64,000 nucleotides of DNA from Flavobacteriales bacterium (GTDB taxonomy: Bacteria; Bacteroidota; Bacteroidia; Flavobacteriales_F; PHOS-HE28). Position numbers and translations under genes: made by a program. Position 1 is the stretch's first letter. The number at the start of each line of letters is the position of its first letter. Where the stretch lies: contig JAHBUL010000018.1 of the NCBI GenBank assembly GCA_019638085.1, positions 1 through 64,000 on the forward strand, given 5' to 3'. A model generated the notes under the pieces. It did no database searches. It saw only the letters and a list, made by a program, of their open reading frames with translations, and was not told where the DNA came from. This document shows, one piece after another, positions 1 to 8,646 of the stretch.

Positions 1-171
1 GCGCAGCTCCTTGAGCTCGCTCACCCCCATGCCGCCGTACTTGGCCTTCCACTGATAGAAGGTCGGCTGGCTCACGCCATGTTCCCTGCAAAGGTCGGCC
101 ACCTTGCGGCCTTGCTCATACTCGCGCAGCATCGCCACGATCTGCGCTTCCGTCCATTTGCTCTTTCTCAT
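1..171 (-). CDS. IS3-family transposase OrfA, N-terminal part (cut by window edge)
   Basis: This is the first 57 codons of a small DNA-binding transposase subunit, read leftward from ATG 171 and running off the window. The start MRKSKWTEAQIVAMLREYEQ and the helix-turn-helix stretch ADLCREHGVSQPTFYQWKAK (about residues 25-44) match the HTH_Tnp_1 fold of IS3-type OrfA proteins. In this family OrfA binds the element ends and is joined to the OrfB integrase by programmed frameshifting; OrfB would lie outside the window. I cannot tell whether the element is intact. Confidence 0.88.
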   Translation of the reverse strand, partial: MRKSKWTEAQIVAMLREYEQGRKVADLCREHGVSQPTFYQWKAKYGGMGVSELKELR

Positions 172-216
172 TGTCCCAAAGTTCAGGTTGATTTTGCGGT
201 TCTACTATCCCGCACA
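1..216 (-). mobile_element. End of an IS3-family insertion sequence (partial)
   Basis: The orfA fragment marks the leading end of an IS3-like element that continues past the left edge. IS3 ends begin with TG. Reading leftward, a possible end starts TGTGCGGGATAGTAG at 216, about 45 bp before the orfA start. The second inverted repeat is not in view, so the boundary is a guess. Confidence 0.4.
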
Positions 217-240
217 CCTGATCTTGGGGGAGCTTACAGC

Positions 241-288
241 GTAGCCATAGCTACGGGGCAACCTCCTTGCCCCGCAACGTTGCGGGGC
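241..288. repeat. Small hairpins beside the IS3 end
   Basis: Two compact palindromes follow each other: GTAGCCATAGCTAC (241-254) and the perfect 20-bp GCCCCGCAACGTTGCGGGGC (269-288). They lie between the IS end and the 3' end of the next leftward gene, so they may end transcription of that gene. There is no clear T-run. Confidence 0.45.
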
Positions 289-347
289 GTCCTGCGAAAA
301 AATAGCGGCGCATCTTTGGACGACCTTCGATTGCGAAGTGGTATAAG

Positions 348-869
348 CTAATCCTCTTGCTCCATCGCCAACTTGAAACAGTCGCATCCCAAGGCCGCAT
401 CCACGAAGTCCTTCAGCGTGCGCATATCGTCGTGGGCGCGGCGTTGGCCGGTGTAGGCCATGTACATCATCGCCCCGATGCCGACCAGGGAGACAGGCAA
501 CGCCCAGAATCCCCACGGTGAATTATCCAATGAGACCTGTGCAAGTCCTAATGTGAGGCCGGTCAGGCCCAGCAGGGAGAGGGCCAAATAGCCTGCTGCG
601 AAGAGCATCCAGACATTGGGCGCAGGACCGATAAGGCAGCGCACGATGGTGCCGCCTTCGGGGGCCTCCTCCAGGTTCAGGTCCAGTTGGGGTGTCCACG
701 TCCGGGCATGCTCGTGGGGGAAGTGGAGCGTAATGTGGTAGTGCGCATTCTTCTGCCCAAGGCGATCGGGATTATCGGAATCGATCCGTTGCCGAACACG
801 CTGAACGATGTCCGAAGCGGACAAAGGCGATCCGAATTTGAACCGCGGACGGAAGCCGAGCATGGACAT
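348..869 (-). CDS. Hypothetical protein with two membrane helices
   Basis: I do not recognise this 173-residue protein. The N-terminal 80 residues are soluble and polar, with a stretch HYHITLHFPHEHARTWTPQL. They are followed by two hydrophobic helices (about residues 86-112 and 119-140) and a short charged tail containing CDC. The layout suggests an inner-membrane hairpin with a cytoplasmic N-terminal domain. A second in-frame ATG lies two codons in (863), so the start is uncertain by two residues. It is transcribed alone, away from the T9SS gene at 996. Confidence 0.6.
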   Translation of the reverse strand: MSMLGFRPRFKFGSPLSASDIVQRVRQRIDSDNPDRLGQKNAHYHITLHFPHEHARTWTPQLDLNLEEAPEGGTIVRCLIGPAPNVWMLFAAGYLALSLLGLTGLTLGLAQVSLDNSPWGFWALPVSLVGIGAMMYMAYTGQRRAHDDMRTLKDFVDAALGCDCFKLAMEQED

Positions 870-995
870 GGGATGGGATAAATGCGTGCGCTATAATAAC
901 ACACTAGTGGGTTCCGGATTTCTCAGGCAACTTTAGGCTGCGTACATCGTCATTCACCCGGTAGTCCCTGTTACCGCTATCCTATCTCCCTTCCC

Positions 996-3884
996 ATGTG
1001 CCGGAACGCGTATTTAGCCGTTGTTCTTCTGCTGCTCACGGCCTTCTCCCGGCCGGTTTCCGCGCAGACCTTTCCATTCACCAGCGGTCAAATTCCGCTT
1101 TGTGATACGAGCTATTTCACGGCCACGGTAAGCGGGGTGGGCAATTTGATCATTCCGGACGGATCGAATTGGGGTCCGTATTTGGAGAGCGTACTGATCA
1201 ACATCACTTCGAACCATCCACAGACCCTGCAGATCTCCTTGACCTCGCCGACAGGCACCACAGTGCTGCTTTCGGCCTTCAATGGTGCAGGGGGGCAGAA
1301 CTATACGAATACCGTATTCGCTGATTGGGCATGGACCAACATCACCGCCGGATCGGCACCCTTCACTGGTGAATTTGCACCACAAGGCGATCCCTTGAGC
1401 ACCTTCGCTGGTGAAAATGCGGACGGTACGTGGACGTTCACCGTGATCGATACCGCGTGTGCAAATGGCGGGACCGGACCCGGTGGAACCTGGCTCCCCG
1501 GCTGGTTCACCGGTGGTTCGGCCAGTGGTGCGATGACATTCGGGTACAGCAGCCCACCGCAATGCGAGATCGACATGGGCTATGTGACCACCTACCTCTG
1601 TGCTGGTGAGACGGTGGACCTCGTGAGCTATTATATGAACTGGGACCAAGGTCAGAATGTGAGCTTCGTCTACATGGACCAAAATTGGAATTCCGTGGCT
1701 GACCCGACCGCCGTGAGCGCACCGGGGTGGTATACTATTCAAGGTTGGGACTGGTCGGGTTGTAACTATTACGGCAGTTACGAGATCGTTGCATCCCCCT
1801 TGGTCGCTCTTGGCCCGGATCAGGTGGTGGACCACTGCAGCAGTACGGACCCGGTGGACCTTACTGCGCTCTTCCCGGTGTCCGGGGTCACCCAAGCTTG
1901 GTCCTTGGCTGGATCGCCCATCACCACGGCTGAGGCCATGGCGGCCACCTTGCCCGGGGTCTATCAATTGATCACAGGGAACGGAGGTGCGTGCAGCGAC
2001 ACCGCATTGGTAACGCTGAACATCACGAGCGGCGTTCAGTTGGGTGCCGATGGATCGGTGAGCATCTGTCCGGGCAGCAGCACGGACCTGACCGCGCTCT
2101 ATTCGACCACGGGCATGACCGCTGATTGGTACTTCGGCGGTGCCGCCATCGCCGCGCCCACTTCAGCGAATACAGCTGGCGTATACACCTTGGTTGCCAC
2201 CTCGGCCACTGGATGCACGGACACGGCGGAGGTGACGCTTGGTTTTGAGGCTTCCCCCGCGTTGGGAGCCGATCAGGTGGTGAACGTTTGTAGCAATGGC
2301 TCGCTTGATCTGACCGCCCTGTATTCCACCACCGGCCTTACCACATCCTGGACGTTGGACAACCAGCCCGTGGCGGACCCATCCGCCATCACCTCGCCCG
2401 GGACCTTCCGCCTGATGGCAGAGAACGCTGCAGGCTGTTCGGATTCAGCCTTCGTTACCGTGAACCTGACCACGCCACCCGCGCTGGGCCAGGATGTGGT
2501 TGACGGTGCATGCGGAAGCAATACCGTGGACCTCACCTCGAGTTTCAACACGGCCGGACTGACCACGGACTGGACCTTGTCCGGAGCTGCCGTGCCGGAT
2601 CCGTCCGCTGTGAGCACCACGGGCTTGTACACCCTGGTTGCGACCAACACGGGCGGATGCAGCGATACCGCCCATGTGGTTGTAACGATCTCGCCCGACC
2701 CGGTACTGGGCGCCGACCAGACCATCGCGGCTTGCACGGGCCAAGCGGTGAACCTCAACGCGCTTTATCTCACCAGCCCACATTCCGCCGTGTGGACACG
2801 GAACGGAACGCCGGTGCAGAACCCGTCCTCGGTGACGGTTGCGGGCACCTATATGCTTACGGTGACCTCCATTGCAGGCTGCACCGCGTCCGCCACGGTT
2901 GCATTGTCCTTTGTTCCTGCCCCGGTCCTGGGAGCGGACCAATATGTATCGATCTGCGCCGGCACCCTCTTCGATCTCACTTCGGCGTACACGACCACCG
3001 GGCTAACTGCGGAATGGACCCAGAACGGCGGGCTCGTGACCTATCCTTCGGCCGTTGGTATTCCCGGCACCTTTCAGTTGTTGGCCTCGAACGGTGCATG
3101 TGCTGACACGGCATTTTTGGTGCTCACAGTGGACCCGGTCCCTGTGCTGGGTCCGGACCAGAGCTTCTCGCTCTGTTCATGGCAAACGGTGGATCTTGCC
3201 AGCGTGTTCCCCACAGCAGGGTTGAACGCCACATACACCTTGAACGGTCAGGCGGTAGCCGATCCGAGCGCGGTTTACGAAGCCGGCACCTATGTGGTAA
3301 CGGTGACCAATGGGGCGGGCTGTAGCGATGAAGCACAGGCGATCATCACGAACGTGGAATGCCTCTGTGAGGCGGACTTCACGGCGGATGCCCATTGCTT
3401 GCAGGAACCTGCGCGATTCACCCTTGTGGCTGATTCGGCAGTGTTGGCGGTCCACTGGGATCTCGGTAGTGCGGGGACCTCCACGGAGTTCAACCCGGAG
3501 GTACGCTTCGACGCGAAGGGTGAGGTGCTGGTGAAGTTGCAAGCCACCTTGAGCTGCGGCACCGTCAATGTGGAACATGTGATCCGTGTATCGGATTGCA
3601 CGGATTCGTGCAATGTCTGGTTCCCCAATTCCTTCACCCCGGACAAGGATGGCGTGAACGATACTTGGAGCTGGAAGGGAGGCTGCGATCCGCAGGAATT
3701 CGAGGTGCAGATATTCAACCGCTTCGGTGAGCTTGTTTTTGCAACCAAGGATCCGTTCGGTGAGTGGGATGGCACCTATGCCGGTAAGGTTTCCCCTACG
3801 GGCGTTTACGTGTACCGCGCCGCCTACTTGCTACCCTATCAGGAAGCGCAGGAGGAGACGGGGACGATCACACTTGTGCGATAG
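996..3884 (+). CDS. Giant secreted protein: P domain, Ig-like repeats, T9SS type B (CHU_C) C-terminus
   Basis: A 962-residue exported surface protein. Residues 1-24 are a signal peptide ending SRPVSAQ. Residues about 28-185 resemble a proprotein-convertase P domain (GEFAPQGDPLSTFAGENADG, then GTWTFTVID). Seven or so tandem 75-85-residue Ig-like repeats follow, each opening with a form of LGxDQxVxxCSxxxVDLTALY and closing with GCSDTAxVT. The last 90 residues (FPNSFTPDKDGVNDTW ... FNRFGELVF ... GVYVYR) are the gliding-motility-associated type B sorting domain. It is probably a cell-surface adhesin or matrix protein. The repeats are even in spacing, and no enzymatic domain is visible. Confidence 0.9.
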   Translation: MCRNAYLAVVLLLLTAFSRPVSAQTFPFTSGQIPLCDTSYFTATVSGVGNLIIPDGSNWGPYLESVLINITSNHPQTLQISLTSPTGTTVLLSAFNGAGGQNYTNTVFADWAWTNITAGSAPFTGEFAPQGDPLSTFAGENADGTWTFTVIDTACANGGTGPGGTWLPGWFTGGSASGAMTFGYSSPPQCEIDMGYVTTYLCAGETVDLVSYYMNWDQGQNVSFVYMDQNWNSVADPTAVSAPGWYTIQGWDWSGCNYYGSYEIVASPLVALGPDQVVDHCSSTDPVDLTALFPVSGVTQAWSLAGSPITTAEAMAATLPGVYQLITGNGGACSDTALVTLNITSGVQLGADGSVSICPGSSTDLTALYSTTGMTADWYFGGAAIAAPTSANTAGVYTLVATSATGCTDTAEVTLGFEASPALGADQVVNVCSNGSLDLTALYSTTGLTTSWTLDNQPVADPSAITSPGTFRLMAENAAGCSDSAFVTVNLTTPPALGQDVVDGACGSNTVDLTSSFNTAGLTTDWTLSGAAVPDPSAVSTTGLYTLVATNTGGCSDTAHVVVTISPDPVLGADQTIAACTGQAVNLNALYLTSPHSAVWTRNGTPVQNPSSVTVAGTYMLTVTSIAGCTASATVALSFVPAPVLGADQYVSICAGTLFDLTSAYTTTGLTAEWTQNGGLVTYPSAVGIPGTFQLLASNGACADTAFLVLTVDPVPVLGPDQSFSLCSWQTVDLASVFPTAGLNATYTLNGQAVADPSAVYEAGTYVVTVTNGAGCSDEAQAIITNVECLCEADFTADAHCLQEPARFTLVADSAVLAVHWDLGSAGTSTEFNPEVRFDAKGEVLVKLQATLSCGTVNVEHVIRVSDCTDSCNVWFPNSFTPDKDGVNDTWSWKGGCDPQEFEVQIFNRFGELVFATKDPFGEWDGTYAGKVSPTGVYVYRAAYLLPYQEAQEETGTITLVR

Positions 3885-4080
3885 GCGATACGACTTGATG
3901 GACTTGCAGTTCGGATCCGCTCGATCCGGAGCTGGACTTGGCCCTCAATGTGTGGACGGCGGGATGTGGGTCCCTGAGCGCAATGGCCATGCAATTCTTG
4001 TCCGGCTTCAGAACATGCCCTGGGTAAGCCAAACTGGGAAGGACCAGTGTGGCAAACTGTTCACAGCTCAATACGGCCAA
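3868..4080 (-). pseudogene. Possible out-of-frame continuation of the lipoprotein at 4068-4418
   Basis: Just after the lipoprotein frame stops, an overlapping minus-strand frame stays open for about 70 codons (LAVLSCEQFATLVLPSLAYP onward) and ends at 3868, overlapping the 3' end of the CHU_C gene by 17 bp. Its composition is protein-like. One inserted base near the CCC at about 4084 would join it to the upstream frame and give a protein of about 180 residues. It could be a real frameshift or an assembly error. Confidence 0.4.
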
Positions 4081-4418
4081 GGGATCCCTACCTGAGTAGA
4101 GTCACCGCTGGCGGTGGGCACAGTAGCGCAGGCCACCATATTCCCGCTTGGGCACATGTTCCAGTGGATGTCCACGTCGTTGAGGTCCCGGCCAAAGCTG
4201 ATGGACTCCTCAATAGCGCGCGAATGCACGGCGACGTACATCGCGCAGGTACGCTGAACGAGATCGAACTCAAGCAATCGCTCCTGCGCTTTCAAGGAAC
4301 TCAGCCTCACGTTCCGGTCGTTCTTGGATAGCGTGGTGAAGGATGCGCTCGCGTCCTGGTTTGAACAGGAGCAAAAGGGCGTGATCAGCATCAAGGCAAC
4401 GAGGTTTTCAACGCGCAT
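4068..4418 (-). CDS. Putative lipoprotein, possibly frameshifted near its C-terminus
   Basis: A 116-residue protein from ATG 4418. The start MRVENLVALMLITPFCSCSN looks like a lipoprotein signal with cysteines at residues 16 and 18. The rest (FTTLSKNDRNVRLSSLKAQE, then RAIEESISFGRDLNDVD) shows no family I recognise. The frame extends upstream to 4658, but that extension is Cys/Arg-rich and carries no signal peptide, so the internal ATG is preferred. The end at 4068 looks premature, because a neighbouring frame continues (separate entry). Confidence 0.5.
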   Translation of the reverse strand: MRVENLVALMLITPFCSCSNQDASASFTTLSKNDRNVRLSSLKAQERLLEFDLVQRTCAMYVAVHSRAIEESISFGRDLNDVDIHWNMCPSGNMVACATVPTASGDSTQVGIPWPY

Positions 4419-4729
4419 GGTCAGTGGGTTGGGGGCATGAAGTTGCTGATCGAGACCAAGACCAGTGGAAATATGTGAGGTCTTTAACAATGCTGTGCAC
4501 AGAGCTGGGCATGCTCGGTCATGGCCACAAGCCTTCCTCCGGCGTGTATAGGCTGCTCCTCTGCAGTGGAAGCAGGTGCGCCCACACCGCGCTAAGTGAA
4601 CAAGCAATGAAGGGTGCCATCGCGTTCCTATATCATTTCGGCATACTAAGTGGTCCAAAGAGCAAGTAGATCGGATGAAGTTGAATGCGATATGGTATTA
4701 AGTTCGTTCCCAACCAAAACCTATACATC
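4419..4729. other. Intergenic stretch, divergent
   Basis: This 311-bp region separates the leftward lipoprotein from the rightward small protein at 4730. The open frames in it look non-coding. A weak promoter-like pair for the 4730 gene, TTG at 4681 and TAAGTTCG at about 4699, is the only signal I see. Confidence 0.4.
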
Positions 4730-4957
4730 ATGGCAGATATCTGGCTATCCTCCCTCATCACCAAAACGCCTCAGGAAGGCTATGAACTGGCGATCAAAAT
4801 GGCGCGCATGGGCGTGAAGTACACCCAACCTTCCGCCGAGATGCGCGACAAGCTGCGCGACGAATACGCCAACAATGCGGACAGCTTAACGGCCGCTTCG
4901 CAAGTGATCGCGATCAACTTCCAGACCGTGGCAGCGGCCAACGGGTATTGGAAGTAG
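4730..4957 (+). CDS. Small conserved-looking hypothetical protein
   Basis: A 75-residue soluble protein starting MADIWLSSLITKTPQEGYEL. ATG 4730 is chosen because an upstream in-frame ATG (4685) adds a poorly composed 15-residue leader that overlaps the likely promoter. The sequence is helical and polar (KMARMGVKYTQPSAEMRDKL), with no signal peptide or known motif. A strong hairpin terminator follows at 4996. Function unknown. Confidence 0.65.
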   Translation: MADIWLSSLITKTPQEGYELAIKMARMGVKYTQPSAEMRDKLRDEYANNADSLTAASQVIAINFQTVAAANGYWK

Positions 4958-4995
4958 CGTGGATCGGCACGCTTGTAGGTCCATCCAAGAAAGAG

Positions 4996-5032
4996 GAACG
5001 CCCCGTCCGGCAGGAGCCGGAACGGGGCGTTC
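4996..5032. terminator. Bidirectional rho-independent terminator
   Basis: The arms GAACGCCCCGT-CCGGC and GCCGG-AACGGGGCGTTC pair around an AGGA loop and are followed by GCTTTT. It lies between the convergent genes ending at 4957 and 5051 and probably serves both. Confidence 0.85.
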
Positions 5033-5050
5033 GCTTTTAGCGGTTTCAGG

Positions 5051-7822
5051 TCAATTCAGCACAATGCGCACAACACTGGAGGCACCATGGCTTTCCAGAC
5101 GCAGCAGGTAGAGACCGGGTGTGTTGCTGGCCAATTCCACCGAGGTGCGGATCCCGCTGAGGGATCCAGCTTGCACCAGCTTGCCGGTTGCATCGAAGAT
5201 GCTGAACTGCTCACCGGCCTTTGCACCGGGCAAGGTGATGGTGAACGCACCGGTGGTGGGGTTGGGCCATACGGAGGCAACTGCAGCGGCGTGTTGCGCC
5301 ACGGCGGTATGGATGAAGGCGTATTCCTCCGAGGTACTGGAGCATCCGTTGTCATTGGTGATCGTCACGCTGTACACACCGGAAGCAGTGGGGGTGAACT
5401 CGGCTTGATCGGCATCGGCGATCTCCGAACCATTGAAGGACCATTGGAAGCTTCCGGTACCGGAGGCTTGCAACACCCCATCGAGTTCGGTGATGGTCGG
5501 CACTTCGGGCAGCTCGTGAACGGTCACCTCCACGGCTTCGGAGCTTACACTTGAGCAACCGTTGTTGGCAATGGCCTCCACTGTATACGTGCCACTGGTG
5601 GTCACGTCCAGCTCGTTCGCCGTGCTGCCGTTATTCCAGAGGAAGCTCACTTCATCATCCGAACCGGCTACCAACGTGACCATACCACCTTCGCAGAAGG
5701 AGATGTCGCTGGAAGCGGTGATCACGGGTGCCTCTGGAAGCTCGAGGACGGTCACTACTACAGCTTCGGAGGCCGCGCTTGAGCAACCGTTGTTGGCAAT
5801 GGCCTCCACACTGTAACTGCCGCTATCGGTAACGTCCAGTTCGTTCGCGGTACTGCCGGTGTTCCAAAGGAAGCTCACTCCATCATCCGAGCCGGCTACC
5901 AACGTGACCATACCGCCTTCGCAAAATGAGATGTCACTGGAAGCAGTGATCGCAGGTGCAGCGGGCACCTCCTGTACGTCCACCAGGATCACATTGGAAG
6001 GCTCACTTACGCAGCCCGATGCGCCGATGGCAACAACAGAGTACGTACCGCTGAGGTCCACTGTCAGGCTTTCACCTTCAGCATCGGGGATGGCGTCGCC
6101 ATTGAACAGCCACAGCACGCCGTTGCCCTGTGCATCGGCACCCAATTGAACGGAACCTCCTTGGCAGAACGTAACGGGACCGGCAGCCGTGAGGGCCGGG
6201 CTGGTCACGGTCTCACTGATCACCGTGATGACTGCGGTGGTGAAGTTGCAACCCGTTGTGATGTTGGAGACCTCCAAGGTGTATTCACCGGCATCCACGG
6301 TGGTCAGGTCGGCGGAGGTGGCACCATCAACGGCTTCACCGTTCAGCATCCATTGGTAGGCCAATACGGCCTGGCCGGAGGTATTGGTCGTGCTGAGGGT
6401 AACGGCGTCCCCACTGCAGGCGATCAGTTCGGTGGCTTCCGGAGTGTGCACAGGAAGAGGATTCACCACCACATCGATGGCAGCGGAAACATCACTGCCG
6501 CATGCATTGGTCACTTCCACGGAATAGCTCCCCGAAGCGTCAACATCCATGCTTGCCGTGGTGGCATCTTCAATGGCCACGCCGTCCAACATCCACTGAT
6601 AGCTCAATTCGGGAGCCGCTTCAGCCATCAACTCCACGGTTTCGCCAGCGCAGAAGCTGGTAGGCCCATCGGCTGATGCCAAGGCTACGGGTGTGGTGCC
6701 GATGGTGATGTCGAAACCATTATCCACGCCGGTGAAGGCAGGGCTGGTGGACACCACGCGGATGCGGTATCCGGTACCGAGCGGGGTATTGGCGGGTATG
6801 GTGGCGGATATCGTACCGGAAACGGTGGAGGTGACCGAGCCGATGTTCACGGCATTGGCAAAATCACCGTTGGCGTCGGAAAGCTGTGCCCGGAACACGT
6901 TGGCCGGAATGAACAGGCTACCACTGTTGTAGGTACCGGTGCGCTCATAGGGCACACTCACCGACGAGCCGGCGCAGAGCATGGCAGCCAAGGGCTGCTC
7001 CACAATGATGGTATGGGGCTGGTCGTAGAAGAAGATGCCGGTGACCACTTCGGCACCGAGCAGTTCCACGGTGTTGATCTGCAGCACGGGCACGCGGATC
7101 CCTTGGGCGAGCCATTTGTACTCACGGGTCTTGGGCCGGTCGATGTTGAAGCCCAAGCTGAGCGTATCGATGTTGATGGTGTCCTTGGCGGTGATGGTGG
7201 TCTTCACCCGCAGCGCATCAAATGTGCCGCTCGGGGTGGTAATGTTGCCCCAACCATCCACTTCGTTCTGCCGGGTCTGCTGGTAGCCATAATAGGCCAG
7301 CGTGGGCAGGTTGATCTTCCAGGAAGATTGCGATACGCTGCTGTTGCCATAGTTCAACGGCAGCTCATACACCACATCCTGCTGATCGAAGATGATCGGC
7401 ACGGGGATATTGGCCACTTCGGCACCGTAACCCACCGTTTTATAGGCGGAAGAACTCTGGTGGCGGAACGTGAAGGCGTTATCGATGGGGAGCAGATCGC
7501 TGAATGCGATGTCCGTACCCGAATTGGCGTGGTTGGCGCGGTTCGGGTTGAGGAAGATGTCCGCATATACCAGTGCGTAGACAAAGTTGGTGGAACCCAC
7601 GCTGACATATTGCGTGCTCTCCTCGCCGGCCGCAGTGAGCGAGGCGAAGTTCCACGTGTGTCCAGCGCCCGTGGCACCGTAGTTCACGAAGGGGTTCAAC
7701 GTGGCCCTTGTGCGGTGAAGATCATCTCCGCTATGGGGCATCTCATTCTGTCCAATGGTGATCTGGGCCTGCAGTGAGGCGCAGATGACAAAGGATGTTG
7801 CAAGGGTAAATAGTTGTTTCAT
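5051..7822 (-). CDS. Secreted Ig-repeat protein with T9SS type A sorting domain
   Basis: A 923-residue protein whose start MKQLFTLATSFVICASLQAQ is a signal peptide. Residues about 20-270 form a domain seen in Bacteroidota exoproteins (HTWNFASL ... DTINIDTLSLGFNIDRPKTR). Several Ig/PKD-like repeats of about 80 residues follow; two of them (FCEGGMVTLVAGSDD ... SFLWN.GSTANELDV) are nearly identical tandem copies, implying recent duplication. The C-terminus WPNPTTGAFTITLPGAK ... GLYLLRLES is a type A sorting signal. It is likely a surface-exposed adhesin. A cluster of direct repeats upstream (7853-7902) may regulate it. Confidence 0.88.
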   Translation of the reverse strand: MKQLFTLATSFVICASLQAQITIGQNEMPHSGDDLHRTRATLNPFVNYGATGAGHTWNFASLTAAGEESTQYVSVGSTNFVYALVYADIFLNPNRANHANSGTDIAFSDLLPIDNAFTFRHQSSSAYKTVGYGAEVANIPVPIIFDQQDVVYELPLNYGNSSVSQSSWKINLPTLAYYGYQQTRQNEVDGWGNITTPSGTFDALRVKTTITAKDTINIDTLSLGFNIDRPKTREYKWLAQGIRVPVLQINTVELLGAEVVTGIFFYDQPHTIIVEQPLAAMLCAGSSVSVPYERTGTYNSGSLFIPANVFRAQLSDANGDFANAVNIGSVTSTVSGTISATIPANTPLGTGYRIRVVSTSPAFTGVDNGFDITIGTTPVALASADGPTSFCAGETVELMAEAAPELSYQWMLDGVAIEDATTASMDVDASGSYSVEVTNACGSDVSAAIDVVVNPLPVHTPEATELIACSGDAVTLSTTNTSGQAVLAYQWMLNGEAVDGATSADLTTVDAGEYTLEVSNITTGCNFTTAVITVISETVTSPALTAAGPVTFCQGGSVQLGADAQGNGVLWLFNGDAIPDAEGESLTVDLSGTYSVVAIGASGCVSEPSNVILVDVQEVPAAPAITASSDISFCEGGMVTLVAGSDDGVSFLWNTGSTANELDVTDSGSYSVEAIANNGCSSAASEAVVVTVLELPEAPVITASSDISFCEGGMVTLVAGSDDEVSFLWNNGSTANELDVTTSGTYTVEAIANNGCSSVSSEAVEVTVHELPEVPTITELDGVLQASGTGSFQWSFNGSEIADADQAEFTPTASGVYSVTITNDNGCSSTSEEYAFIHTAVAQHAAAVASVWPNPTTGAFTITLPGAKAGEQFSIFDATGKLVQAGSLSGIRTSVELASNTPGLYLLRLESHGASSVVRIVLN

Positions 7823-7852
7823 GTAGCTGAAGTTGCGACCAAGATATTAGCT

Positions 7853-7902
7853 TTCGTCGAAGGAAGTCAACTGTTCGTCGAAAAATAAGACAGTTCATCG
7901 AA
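7853..7902. promoter_or_regulatory. Three phased TTCGTCGAA boxes upstream of the T9SS gene
   Basis: TTCGTCGAA occurs at 7853 and 7874, and TTCATCGAA at 7894, spaced 21 and 20 bp (two helical turns). They lie 30-80 bp upstream of the minus-strand start at 7822 and overlap a promoter-like region (reading leftward, TTGAC near 7870 and TAATATCTTG near 7848). The arrangement looks like an operator for cooperative binding on one helix face. No regulator is identified. Confidence 0.5.
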
Positions 7903-7970
7903 TCCCGACCGGAGTTCCGGCACGCGTCGATCACCCTAAGGAAGCCGTACCTTACACTTGCCGCAGGACC

Positions 7971-8084
7971 ATGAATGAATTGCGGAAGCTCTGGCGATCG
8001 ATCGCCCCTTACTTCGTGGACGTGTGGCAATACCTCGTCTTCATCATCCTCTTCATTATTGCCGCACTCATCTTCCTGGTGTGA
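7971..8084 (+). CDS. 37-residue single-span membrane protein
   Basis: ATG 7971 opens a short frame beginning MNELRKLWRSIAPYFVDVWQ, followed by a 17-residue hydrophobic helix (YLVFIILFIIAALIFLV), and stops with TGA at 8082-8084. A basic N-terminus followed by a C-terminal anchor predicts a small inner-membrane protein with its N-terminus inside. It stands alone, divergent from the T9SS gene at 7822 and convergent with the 115-residue membrane-anchored protein at 8157. No named family is recognised. Confidence 0.6.
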   Translation: MNELRKLWRSIAPYFVDVWQYLVFIILFIIAALIFLV

Positions 8085-8103
8085 TGCGGAACGGGTCCAT
8101 GAA

Positions 8104-8136
8104 CGGACAAAGACGACCGACGGCCGCCTTTGTCCG
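8104..8136. terminator. Hairpin between convergent genes
   Basis: A perfect 9-bp stem CGGACAAAG / CTTTGTCCG with a 15-base loop containing CGGCCG lies between the stop at 8084 and the minus-strand stop at 8157. It is a likely shared terminator. Confidence 0.6.
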
Positions 8137-8156
8137 GTATGTTGGTTGCCCCAGGA

Positions 8157-8504
8157 TCAGAGAATAAGGATCAGCAGCAGGATGATGATGATGATGGCGG
8201 CGCTGGATAGATAGATCACCGTTCCACCGCGATTGAAGGTCTTCGCCTCCGCCTTCAGCGCCTTCACTTCGGCACGCAACTCCTTGCGGTCGGAGCGGTC
8301 CAGCTCGGAGCGGTCCATCCGTGCGATGGCCTCCCATCGTGCGCCGATCTCCAGCACACGCTCTTGCTCCTGCGCATTGAGCTTGGCAAAATTCTCCTCG
8401 TCTATCCGGAACTCGGGCTTCGGCTCACCTGCAAATGCGGGAGCTGTGAACAAGGTGGCGGCCGCAAGCGTGAGCATCAGGTTCTTAGGGCTGGTGGTCT
8501 TCAT
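8157..8504 (-). CDS. Exported small protein with C-terminal membrane anchor
   Basis: A 115-residue protein from ATG 8504. Residues 1-25 are a signal peptide (MLTLAAATLFTAPAFAGEP region). Residues 30-90 are a charged, probably coiled-coil segment (NAQEQERVLEIGARWEAIAR, then repeated DRSELDRSDRKELRAEVKAL). Residues 96-115 are a very hydrophobic Ile/Leu helix ending the protein. The layout is that of small Bacteroidota envelope proteins of unknown function. The frame opens further upstream to 8819, but the signal peptide fixes the start. An inverted repeat sits just upstream (8511-8539). Confidence 0.65.
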   Translation of the reverse strand: MKTTSPKNLMLTLAAATLFTAPAFAGEPKPEFRIDEENFAKLNAQEQERVLEIGARWEAIARMDRSELDRSDRKELRAEVKALKAEAKTFNRGGTVIYLSSAAIIIIILLLILIL

Positions 8505-8510
8505 GTTTCT

Positions 8511-8539
8511 TGGTTTTCCGGGAATCAGGAGGAAAACCA
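8511..8539. promoter_or_regulatory. Inverted repeat just upstream of the 8504 start
   Basis: TGGTTTTCC and GGAAAACCA pair exactly across an 11-base loop, ending 7 bp before the start codon at 8504. It could be a leader hairpin or an operator; sequence alone does not separate the two. Confidence 0.4.
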
Positions 8540-8646
8540 TGCCTTTTCCCGAATAGGGGCAATTCAAAGGAGGAAGTGTGCGTAGCGCGTTGCGCCGTTG
8601 TGCCGATGCTTGCACGTTTCGGGGCTGAACTGCCCCAAACCGGGGA

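Noticed and set aside
1014..1967. Long minus-strand open frame (317 codons) inside the CHU_C gene
   Set aside because: It is antisense to a gene with clear signal peptide, repeats and sorting domain; its His/Arg/Gly-rich product looks like a GC-skewed shadow frame.
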